From CAYNLY01 sp964398225 (GTDB lineage: Bacteria > Pseudomonadota > Zetaproteobacteria > Mariprofundales > Mariprofundaceae), in the NCBI GenBank assembly GCA_964398225.1, contig CAYNLY010000027.1:1-22776 (forward strand): a DNA stretch of 22,776 nt, given 5' to 3'. Position 1 is the stretch's first letter; every line of letters begins with the position of its first letter. The notes below the pieces were generated by a model, which was given only the letters and a program-made list of their open reading frames with translations, was not told the origin of the DNA and searched no databases. Below, in pieces: positions 16,142 through 22,776 of the stretch. Both the position numbers and the translations under genes were made by a program.

Positions 16142-16172
16142 CGGGGCGGCCAGTAGGCCGCCCCGATTTTTT
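16142..16172 (+). terminator. Strong rho-independent terminator after htpX
   Basis: A perfect 10-bp stem CGGGGCGGCC (16142-16151) / GGCCGCCCCG (16156-16165) with tetraloop AGTA is followed by A and six Ts. It lies 24 bases past the htpX stop. There is no T tract on the opposite strand, so it is one-directional and does not serve the convergent kinase gene. Confidence 0.95.
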
Positions 16173-16195
16173 GCCCGGCTTCCGTTTGCGCTCGA

Positions 16196-18640
16196 TCAGT
16201 CCTTGAGCAGCTTTCTCAGCTCCCGCGCCATCGCTGCGGCGGACTGATAGCGATCGTCGGGATTCTTCTGCAGGGCCTTGTCGATGATGCGCTTGAGCGG
16301 CTGAGGTACGTTCGGGTTCAGCTTGCGCACATCCGGATGCTTTTCATGGATGATCTGATAGGAAATCGCCGCCAGCGAATCGCCCGGAAACGGCTTCTGG
16401 CCCGTCAGCAGCACGAACAGCGTCGTTCCGAGCGAAAAGATGTCGGCCCGATGATCCACCGGATGCCCCATCGCCTGCTCGGGACTCATGTAGCTTGGCG
16501 TTCCCAGGAGCATGCCGGTTTTCGTGCGGCTGCTTGAGGTGATGCGCGCGATTCCGAAATCGGTGATCTTCACCAGATCCTTGGCCTTGTCGATCATCAG
16601 GTTCGCAGGCTTCACATCCCGGTGAACAATGCCTTCGCCGTGGGCATAGTCCAGCGCATCAGCAGTGTCTGCGATGTAGCGCACCACGCGCTCGATCGGC
16701 AGCAGCGACCCGGGTTTGGCATGCTGATTCAGGGAATAGCCATCGATGTATTCCATGGCCATGAAGGCCAGATCGTGTTCCTCGCCCACATCGTAGATCG
16801 TGACAATGTTGGTATGGTTGAGCCTTCCGGCCGCGGCCGCCTCGTGGAAGAAGCGGCTGCGGATCTCGTCGAGCTCCTCGGGCTCGAACTCGCTGGCCAG
16901 CGGCAGGGTCTTGATCGCCACGACGCGTCCGATGCTCGGGTCGCGACCGAGATAGACCTCGCCCATCGCCCCCTGCCCGATCAGCTTCTCGATCTCGTAA
17001 CGGCCGAGCGTGGGCTTGTGGTCCATGCCCTCGATGAGCAGGGGCGCAGCCGAGGTTCCGGTGGCCGTCATCCCGGCCGCCTCCAGCTGGCTGGCCTTGT
17101 TGCGTCGCGCCTGGGTGTCGCGGTAGTCGGGATCGCGGGCGAGAATCCAGTCGTAAGCCTCGACGGCATGGTGAAACCGCCGCTTGCGCTCGAACTCCTT
17201 GCCCAGCCGGTACATGAGCTGGAACGACTCCGGATCGGGCGGCAGATCCACGAACACGGTCAGCGCCTTGTCCAGATTGCCCCGCTGCTGATGCATCAGA
17301 CCGAGATCGCGCCGGATTGCGGCCGACTCACGCTGGACGCGCACCTGATGGTCGGCAAACAGACGCAGGCCGAACAGGACGACGAACGCAAGCAGCACCA
17401 CGCTCAGATTCAGCCCCAGCGGCAGCCAGATGTGGCGCACCAGAAGCAGCCAGGCATCGAGCGCGACCAGACCGGTTGCCATCAGCGCGGCGATGATCGA
17501 GGAGATCCAGAGCGGCAAGCGCGCGATGGCGAGCGCCAACAGCGCCAGCAAGGCAAGCAGCAGCCCTGAGGCGATCCACCGGGACTGGCGGTGGGGAACG
17601 AAATAATGGCTGTCGATCACCGCCGCAATCGCATGCGCGATGAGCTCCCGATCGGTCAGCCATCCCGCCGGCGTATCCCAGCGGGGCGCTTCCGGCAGGC
17701 CGATCAGCACGATCTTGTCCTTGAGCTGCCGCCAGCCAAGCTTTCCTGCCAGCACCTCGCTGGCCGAAAGGACGGGAAAGGCTTCCCCGTTCGGTGCTGC
17801 CGTAAAGCCAAGCATCAGGCGCCCCGCACGATCGACGGGCAGCCGGAAATCGCCGTAGGAAATCCCCTTGCCGGGAAGCTCCACTCGGATGCTCTGGGTA
17901 TGCCCGACGGCCTTTTTGACGGCGAGAAGCAGCGGCAGGGTGGGCACCCAGCGTCCGCCCATCGGGCTGATCAGGCGCACGCGCAGGATGTCCTTTCGGC
18001 CGTCGTCCGGTGCGATGGACGCATCGCCCACGCCGCTGGCTTCCTCAACGAACGCGGCAAGCGGAGGGCGCACCGGCTGCCGGACCTGAACCGTTTCGGG
18101 CAGCCCGCGGGCACCGAGCAGCGCCGGCTTGACGAGGTGCGCCTCGAGTTCCTTCGCTTCTTCCGCCTGCGCGCTCCACATCGCCAGGTAGATCCCGGGG
18201 GTTTTCCGTATGGCCTCGGCAAGCCGGCCGTCCCGGTCGTCAAGCCATCGGCCCTGTTTCGCGAGCCGGCGCAGCCTCGCGGAAGTGCGCGGCATTTTTT
18301 TGCCGACATCCGCGGCATAGTCCTCAAGCTTTCCCCACAGCTCACGGGTGGAGCTTTCCGCAGGCTCCGAGAGATCCAGAAGCACCCCGACGGCGGCAGG
18401 TCGATGGCGGGCAACGACCCTGAGCGTCTTGGCCAACTGAGCGCGCGCATCGGCGCCGTCGAGATCGATGCGGACGATGTTCTGCGCAGCAGCCGAGGTA
18501 TGCGCCGGAAGCAGCAGGCGATACCACGCCCGCTCAACCCCGATGTCGAGGGGATCCATGAGCCAGAGCATCGCCACCGCAAGCAGCCCGACTGCGGCGC
18601 AGAAGGCGGACACGATCAGGTAAAGCAGCTTCCGGCTCAT
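16196..18640 (-). CDS. CHASE2-domain transmembrane serine/threonine protein kinase
   Basis: This 814-residue Hanks-type kinase is fused to an extracytoplasmic sensor. Layout: transmembrane helix (about 4-27), a periplasmic region (about 28-355) that resembles a CHASE2 sensor, three closely spaced helices (about 360-440), a short TPR-like cytoplasmic segment (about 455-520, with LGLMHQQRGNLDKAL and RRFHHAVEAYDWIL), and the kinase domain from residue 548. The kinase has GQGAMGEVYLG, Lys577 in VAIK, HRDVKPANLM (Asp675), DFGIA (Asp694) and SPEQAMG, so it should be active. Ligand and targets are unknown. The ATG at 18640 gives a standard membrane-anchor N-terminus. It is convergent with htpX and divergent from the nitroreductase. 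No phosphatase gene is next to it. Confidence 0.88.
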   Translation of the reverse strand: MSRKLLYLIVSAFCAAVGLLAVAMLWLMDPLDIGVERAWYRLLLPAHTSAAAQNIVRIDLDGADARAQLAKTLRVVARHRPAAVGVLLDLSEPAESSTRELWGKLEDYAADVGKKMPRTSARLRRLAKQGRWLDDRDGRLAEAIRKTPGIYLAMWSAQAEEAKELEAHLVKPALLGARGLPETVQVRQPVRPPLAAFVEEASGVGDASIAPDDGRKDILRVRLISPMGGRWVPTLPLLLAVKKAVGHTQSIRVELPGKGISYGDFRLPVDRAGRLMLGFTAAPNGEAFPVLSASEVLAGKLGWRQLKDKIVLIGLPEAPRWDTPAGWLTDRELIAHAIAAVIDSHYFVPHRQSRWIASGLLLALLALLALAIARLPLWISSIIAALMATGLVALDAWLLLVRHIWLPLGLNLSVVLLAFVVLFGLRLFADHQVRVQRESAAIRRDLGLMHQQRGNLDKALTVFVDLPPDPESFQLMYRLGKEFERKRRFHHAVEAYDWILARDPDYRDTQARRNKASQLEAAGMTATGTSAAPLLIEGMDHKPTLGRYEIEKLIGQGAMGEVYLGRDPSIGRVVAIKTLPLASEFEPEELDEIRSRFFHEAAAAGRLNHTNIVTIYDVGEEHDLAFMAMEYIDGYSLNQHAKPGSLLPIERVVRYIADTADALDYAHGEGIVHRDVKPANLMIDKAKDLVKITDFGIARITSSSRTKTGMLLGTPSYMSPEQAMGHPVDHRADIFSLGTTLFVLLTGQKPFPGDSLAAISYQIIHEKHPDVRKLNPNVPQPLKRIIDKALQKNPDDRYQSAAAMARELRKLLKD

Positions 18641-18672
18641 GATGGCCTAGCGTAGTCGCGAGCGGCGGGAAC

Positions 18673-18709
18673 GCCAAGCACCGCCGATGGAAGCCCGCGC
18701 GCGCTTGGC
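18673..18709. repeat. Inverted repeat between the kinase and nitroreductase genes
   Basis: GCCAAGC (18673-18679) and GCTTGGC (18703-18709) are perfect reverse complements 23 bases apart in the 82-base divergent region. It could be an operator shared by both genes or chance in GC-rich DNA. Confidence 0.25.
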
Positions 18710-18722
18710 CTAAGCTTCGTGC

Positions 18723-19394
18723 ATGAACGTTCGAGAGGCGCTACTTGCGCGCAAGTCGGTGCGCGCCTTTCGCGACCGGCCGGTCGCGCGCGAGCAGATC
18801 GAGCGCATCCTCGATGCCGCGCGGCATGCGCCGAGCGGGGCGAACGCCCAGCCTTGGCAGGTGGTCGTCGTCACCGGAAAGGCCAAGGCGCGCATCGAAC
18901 AGCGCCTGCTGGACGCCCACAAAAGCGGCATCGCTCCCCAACCCGATTACGCGTATTATCCCAAGGCGTGGTTCTCACCCTACAAGGAGCGGCGGTTCGC
19001 CTGCGGGATGCAGCTCTATCAGGCGCTCGGCATCGCCAGGGAGGACCGGGCGCGCCGGGAGGCGCAGTGGGCCGCGAACTATCGGGCGTTTGGCGCGCCG
19101 GTGGCGCTGTTCTTCTTCATGGACCGGCGGCTCGGCCAGGGCTCGCTGCTGGATTACGGCATGTTTCTTCAGTCGATCATGCTGATGGCCATCGAGGAAG
19201 GACTGGCCACCTGTCCGCAGGCGGCGCTTGCTGAGTATCCGTCGCTGGTCCGGGAAGCGCTGGGCATCGAAGATGACTGGATGCTGCTCTGCGGCATGGC
19301 GCTGGGCTACGAAGACACCGAACACCCGGTCAACAGCTACCGCACCCCGCGCGAGGACGTGCGCGCCTTCACCCGCTTTGTCGATGAGCTCTAG
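18723..19394 (+). CDS. Nitroreductase family FMN-dependent oxidoreductase
   Basis: This 223-residue protein has the nitroreductase fold, whose members use FMN and NAD(P)H to reduce nitro compounds, quinones or related substrates. Seen are the N-terminal phosphate-binding RKSVRAF (residues 10-16), SGANAQPWQ (38-46), a mid-protein LDYGMFLQSIMLMAIEEGL helix that packs at the dimer interface, and a C-terminal MLLCGMALGYED and YRTPREDVRAF. The physiological substrate is unknown. The ATG at 18723 is the only sensible start; no Shine-Dalgarno is visible. It is divergent from the kinase and precedes metA by 47 bases, possibly on the same transcript. Confidence 0.88.
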   Translation: MNVREALLARKSVRAFRDRPVAREQIERILDAARHAPSGANAQPWQVVVVTGKAKARIEQRLLDAHKSGIAPQPDYAYYPKAWFSPYKERRFACGMQLYQALGIAREDRARREAQWAANYRAFGAPVALFFFMDRRLGQGSLLDYGMFLQSIMLMAIEEGLATCPQAALAEYPSLVREALGIEDDWMLLCGMALGYEDTEHPVNSYRTPREDVRAFTRFVDEL

Positions 19395-19441
19395 ACACGG
19401 CAACGGCGCGGCGCTACGCGCGCGCGACAAGGGCTGATCCG

Positions 19442-20479
19442 GTGCCGCTCGTCGAACATCGGCCGCTGCCCGCACTGGCCAAGCTGCGCCAGCGCGGCGA
19501 AAAGGTGCTCTCGCTCGATGAGGCCCTGAAACAGGACATCCGCGAGCTGCACATCGGCCTGCTGAACATGATGCCGGATGCGGCCCTGATCGCCACCGAG
19601 ATGCAGTTCATGCGCCTGGTCGGAAGCTGCAACCAGATCGTCCAGGTCTTCGTGCATCCCTTCACCGTGGAGGGGCTTCAGCGCAGCGAGGAAACCCGGG
19701 CCTACATCGAGCGCTATTACGAACCGTTCGACGAGATCCGGCGCATGGGCCTCGATGCGCTGATCGTCACGGGCGCCAACATCTCCAACCCGCGCCTGGA
19801 GATGGAGCCGTTCTGGGAGCCGCTGCGCCGGGTGATCGACTGGGCGGCCGGGAATGTCACCAGCATCCTGTGCTCGTGTCTGGCCACGCATGCCCTGGTC
19901 AAGATGCTCTATCGCATCGAACGGCGACCGATCGGCCGCAAGCTCTGGGGCGTCTATTCCCATCGGGTTGTGCAGAAGGAGCATCCGCTGCTGCGCGATA
20001 CGAACACGGTGTTCGACGTGCCGCATTCGCGCTTCAACGAGGTGGGCCGGGAAGCGCTGGAAAAGGCGGGTCTGAGCATCCTGATCGAAAGCGAGGAAGC
20101 GGGGGTGCACATGGCGGTGAGCCCCGACCAGTACCGCTTCGTTTTCTTTCAGGGCCATCCCGAATACGACACCAACAGCCTGCTCAAGGAATACAAGCGC
20201 GAGGTTCGACGCTTCCACGAAGGCGAGCGCGAGGACTACCCTCCGTATCCGGAGCATTATCTGAACGAGGATGCCCGCACCATCGCCGAGCGTCACCGCC
20301 ACGAAGTCGAACAGGCAAGGGCATGCGGCCGGCCGCTTCCCCCATTTCCCGAAGCGCACATCGAGCCTTTACTTGAGAACACCTGGCGCGATACTGCGAA
20401 GTCCATCTTCAACAACTGGCTGGGCATGGTCTACGAGCGCACCGACTTCGCTGCCTCACGGCCGGCCCGGCGCCCCTGA
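19442..20479 (+). CDS. metA: MetA-family homoserine O-acyltransferase, divergent
   Basis: This enzyme activates the homoserine hydroxyl by acylation, the first step committed to methionine. The 345-residue protein belongs to the MetA (PF04204, glutamine-amidotransferase-like) family. The nucleophile is Cys146 in LCSCLATHALV, with His239 and Glu241 in FQGHPEYD, and there are DALIVTGANIS and LWGVYSHRVV segments. The position that separates acetyl-CoA (Glu) from succinyl-CoA (Gly) enzymes aligns by eye with Ser115, so the acyl donor is uncertain. The segment after MMP is DAALIATE and lacks the lysines of the E. coli MPKK motif. The start is a GTG at 19442 with AAGGG 8 bases upstream. It is followed 22 bases later by metY, the next enzyme in the pathway. 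Confidence 0.87.
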   Translation: MPLVEHRPLPALAKLRQRGEKVLSLDEALKQDIRELHIGLLNMMPDAALIATEMQFMRLVGSCNQIVQVFVHPFTVEGLQRSEETRAYIERYYEPFDEIRRMGLDALIVTGANISNPRLEMEPFWEPLRRVIDWAAGNVTSILCSCLATHALVKMLYRIERRPIGRKLWGVYSHRVVQKEHPLLRDTNTVFDVPHSRFNEVGREALEKAGLSILIESEEAGVHMAVSPDQYRFVFFQGHPEYDTNSLLKEYKREVRRFHEGEREDYPPYPEHYLNEDARTIAERHRHEVEQARACGRPLPPFPEAHIEPLLENTWRDTAKSIFNNWLGMVYERTDFAASRPARRP

Positions 20480-20501
20480 ATCAAGGAAAAAAGGAAGCAC
20501 C

Positions 20502-21785
20502 ATGAAAAAGGAAACCATCGCGATCCACGGCGGCTACGAAACCGATCCGGTGACCAAGGCGGTCGCCGTTCCGATCTACCAGACCGTCGCCTACGAGTTC
20601 GACAATGCCCAGCACGGCGCCGATCTGTTCAATCTCGAGGTGCCGGGCAACATCTACACCCGCATCATGAACCCCACCGCCGACGTCCTGGAAAAGCGCA
20701 TGGCGGAACTCGACGGCGGCATCGCCGGGCTTGCCACCAGCGCGGGCAGTGCGGCCATCACCTACGCGATCCTGACGATCGCCCGCGCGGGCAACAACAT
20801 CGTCAGCGTGCCGATGCTCTACGGCGGCACCTACACGCTGTTTGCGCACATGCTGCCGAGCCTCGGGATCGAGGTGCGCTTTGCCGAGGACGACCGCGCC
20901 GAGTCCCTGGAAAAACTGATCGACGCCAACACCTCGGCGGTCTACTGCGAGTCGATCGGAAATCCGGCTGGAAACGTCGTGGATCTCGAGGCCGTATGCG
21001 CGATGGCCGAGCGGCATGGCGTGCCCGTGATCGTCGACAACACCGTGGCCCCGGGCCTGATCCGTCCGATCGACTACGGCGCGGCGATCGTCGTGTATTC
21101 GCTGACCAAGTACGTGGGCGGACACGGCACCTCGCTCGGAGGCATGATCGTGGACTCCGGGCGCTTCCCCTGGGCCGAGCATCCCGACCGCTTTCCGATG
21201 CTCAACGAACCCGAGCCGTCCTACCATGGCGTGGTGTACACCGAGGCGATGGGCGAAGCCGCCTTCATCGCCCGCGCGCGGACGGTTCCGCTTCGCAACA
21301 CCGGCGCCGCGATCAGCCCGATGAACGCGTTTCTGATCCTGCAGGGTCTGGAAACCCTGCCGCTGCGCATGGAGCGTCATTGCGAGAATGCCCTGGCCGT
21401 GGCCCGGTTTCTGAAGGAACATCCGGCCGTGGCCTGGGTGCAGTATGCGGGGCTTGAGGACTCGCCCTATTACGAACTGGCCCGGAAATACGCCAACGGC
21501 CGGCCGTCCGGCATCCTGACCTTCGGCGTGCGCGGCGGATTCGAGGCCGCGGTCCGCTGCTACGACGCCCTGAAGCTGTTCAAGCGGCTCGTGAACATCG
21601 GCGACGCCAAGTCTCTGGCCGCGCATCCGGCATCGACCACGCACCGCCAGCTGACCGAGGACGAACTGGAAAAGGCCGGCGTCACGCCCGACATGATCCG
21701 CCTGAGCATCGGAATCGAACACATCGACGACATCCTCGCCGATCTCGACCAGGCCCTGGCCGCCTCGCAGGCTGCGGCCGGATGA
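20502..21785 (+). CDS. metY: O-acylhomoserine sulfhydrylase, MetY type (PLP-dependent)
   Basis: This enzyme replaces the acyl group of O-acetyl- (or O-succinyl-) homoserine with sulfide to give homocysteine in the cytoplasm. The 427-residue protein belongs to the Cys/Met-metabolism PLP family. It has PIYQTVAYEF, IYTRIMNPT, SAGSAAITYAILTI, LYGGTY, CESIGNPAGNVVD and VIVDNTVAPG, the PLP-binding Lys203 in SLTKYVGGHGTSLGG, and the C-terminal SLAAHPASTTH and MIRLSIGIEHIDDILADL. The length and the HGTSLGG stretch favour MetY (acetyl-type) over the shorter MetZ. The ATG at 20502 is preceded by AAGGAAG. It follows metA by 22 bases and precedes purN by 16, indicating one operon. Confidence 0.93.
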   Translation: MKKETIAIHGGYETDPVTKAVAVPIYQTVAYEFDNAQHGADLFNLEVPGNIYTRIMNPTADVLEKRMAELDGGIAGLATSAGSAAITYAILTIARAGNNIVSVPMLYGGTYTLFAHMLPSLGIEVRFAEDDRAESLEKLIDANTSAVYCESIGNPAGNVVDLEAVCAMAERHGVPVIVDNTVAPGLIRPIDYGAAIVVYSLTKYVGGHGTSLGGMIVDSGRFPWAEHPDRFPMLNEPEPSYHGVVYTEAMGEAAFIARARTVPLRNTGAAISPMNAFLILQGLETLPLRMERHCENALAVARFLKEHPAVAWVQYAGLEDSPYYELARKYANGRPSGILTFGVRGGFEAAVRCYDALKLFKRLVNIGDAKSLAAHPASTTHRQLTEDELEKAGVTPDMIRLSIGIEHIDDILADLDQALAASQAAAG

Positions 21786-21801
21786 CGACGGAGGAAGCAC
21801 G

Positions 21802-22425
21802 ATGAGCGCGCCGAATCCCGTACCCATCGCCGTCATGGCCTCGGGCAAGGGCAGCAACCTCAGGGCCATTCTTGACGCGGCAAGGGATGGAAGCTGCCCG
21901 GTCGAGGTGCGCCTGGTGCTGTCCGACCGCCCGGATGCGGGCGCGCTTTCGATCGCCCGGGCTGCCGGCGTGCCGCTCGTGCTGCACCTTTCGCCCGCCG
22001 ACTATCCGGATCGGGCGTCGTTCGATCAGGCATGCGCGGAGGCGATCGAAGCCGCGGATTGCACCTGGATCGTCCTTGCGGGCTACATGCGCATTCTTTC
22101 CTCGCCGTTCGTCGAGCGCTTCCGCGACCGGATCGTCAACATCCATCCCGCGCTGCTCCCGGCCTTCCCCGGCGCGCACGCGGTGCGCGATGCGCTCGCC
22201 TACGGCGTCAAGTACACCGGCGTGACCGTGCATCTGGTCGACGAAGTGCTGGACGGCGGCCCGATTCTCGCCCAGTCGCCGGTTCCGGTCCGGGACGACG
22301 ACGACGAAGCAAGCCTCCATGAGCGCATTCATGCGGTCGAACACCGGCTCTACCCGGAAACGCTGGCGCGCATCATCCGCCACGGTTTCCGGCGCGAGGG
22401 CCGGCGCATCCTCTGGAACGGCTAG
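21802..22425 (+). CDS. purN: Phosphoribosylglycinamide formyltransferase (10-formyl-THF dependent)
   Basis: PurN formylates GAR in the third step of purine synthesis, using 10-formyltetrahydrofolate. The 207-residue protein has the phosphate loop MASGKGSNLRAI (residues 12-23), catalytic Asn113 and His115 in VNIHPALLPAFPG, and Asp151 in VHLVDEVLDGGPILAQ. The length is standard. The ATG at 21802 follows GGAGGAAG at 5 bases. It lies 16 bases after metY with no purM beside it, so it is probably the last gene of the metA-metY-purN unit. Its TAG (22423-22425) overlaps the stop codon of the convergent peptidase gene. Confidence 0.95.
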   Translation: MSAPNPVPIAVMASGKGSNLRAILDAARDGSCPVEVRLVLSDRPDAGALSIARAAGVPLVLHLSPADYPDRASFDQACAEAIEAADCTWIVLAGYMRILSSPFVERFRDRIVNIHPALLPAFPGAHAVRDALAYGVKYTGVTVHLVDEVLDGGPILAQSPVPVRDDDDEASLHERIHAVEHRLYPETLARIIRHGFRREGRRILWNG

Positions 22426-22776
22426 CGCCGGGCGTAGCGGGCGCCGCCCGCTTCCAGGATGCGGACCGATTTCCAGTAGTGGTCGCGCCAGTAGCGGTCG
22501 TGCAGATCGGACAGGACGACGCCGCGCGATTTCGAGGCATGAAAGAAGCGGCCGTTCCCGAGATAGATGCCGACATGGCGTCCGCCTCCGATGCGGAAGA
22601 ACACGAGGTCCCCGGCGCGGAGCGCCCGTGGCGGAATCGTGCGCCCGACCCGCGCCTGTTCGCGCGTCGTCCGGGGGATGACCAGGCCGTAGACCTCGGC
22701 ATAGGCGCGCTGAACCAGGCCCGAGCAGTCGATTCCCCGTCGGTCGCTCCCGCCCCAGCGATGCGGCACGCCGGCC
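22422..22776 (-). CDS. NlpC/P60 family cell-wall peptidase (5' end cut by window edge)
   Basis: This is the C-terminal catalytic domain of an NlpC/P60 cysteine peptidase, which cleaves gamma-D-Glu to diamino-acid linkages in peptidoglycan stem peptides, normally in the periplasm. The visible 117 residues contain GVPHRWGGSD, the nucleophile in DCSGLVQRAY, a PRTTREQ motif, LRAGDLVFFR, the catalytic His in GRHVGIYLG and a following FFHAS. The reading frame continues off the right edge upstream of the first visible GTG, which is internal to the conserved PxRWGG motif and so is not the start. Any signal peptide or lipobox would be beyond the window. The stop codon (22422-22424) overlaps that of purN. 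Confidence 0.9.
   Translation of the reverse strand, partial: AGVPHRWGGSDRRGIDCSGLVQRAYAEVYGLVIPRTTREQARVGRTIPPRALRAGDLVFFRIGGGRHVGIYLGNGRFFHASKSRGVVLSDLHDRYWRDHYWKSVRILEAGGARYARR

Noticed and set aside
19395..19441. A riboswitch ahead of metA
   Set aside because: Only 47 bases separate the nitroreductase from metA, too short for a SAM riboswitch with an expression platform, and no recognisable core is seen.

Overview
The window is a GC-rich, gene-dense stretch of bacterial chromosome that reads as proteobacterial, most likely gammaproteobacterial. The evidence is the nth, ribF-ileS-lspA, lon, htpX and purN gene families, a PilP-type protein, an outer-membrane beta-barrel protein with a terminal Phe, and candidate sigma32-type promoters. 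The genus cannot be told from the sequence. It contains 17 protein-coding genes, one cut at each window edge. I see no rRNA, tRNA, CRISPR array, insertion sequence or phage gene. No intergenic stretch exceeds about 120 bases. A 100-N scaffold gap points to a draft or metagenome-derived assembly.

Layout. (1) 1-4402, minus strand: hyuA-hyuB (hydantoinase/5-oxoprolinase-type subunits) overlapping tsaD (tRNA t6A synthesis), probably one transcript. (2) 4518-5276, plus: a small outer-membrane beta-barrel protein with its own terminator. (3) 5412-12563, plus: a tightly packed run of pilP-like, nth, ribF, ileS, trhA, lspA and an EamA-type transporter, with overlaps or short gaps throughout. The transporter's 3' end is interrupted by the N gap, which looks artificial because both flanks carry the same 55 bases. 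(4) 12622-16118: lon (minus) and htpX (plus), divergent, two protein-quality-control proteases. Their 116-base intergenic region carries back-to-back sigma32-like promoters whose -35 elements form an inverted repeat. htpX ends in a strong terminator. (5) 16196-18640, minus: a membrane Ser/Thr kinase with a CHASE2 sensor domain, divergent from a nitroreductase (18723-19394). (6) 19442-21785, plus: a MetA-family homoserine acyltransferase and a MetY-type sulfhydrylase, which together make homocysteine by direct sulfhydrylation, followed by purN. (7) At the right edge, minus: a truncated NlpC/P60 peptidase whose stop codon overlaps that of purN.

Most of this is ordinary core genome, and I do not see an obviously new multi-gene system. 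The points that repay a second look are the shared lon/htpX heat-shock promoter, the false gap, the acyl-CoA specificity position of the MetA homologue, the orphan PilP without a lipobox, the CHASE2 kinase and the hyuAB-tsaD coupling.
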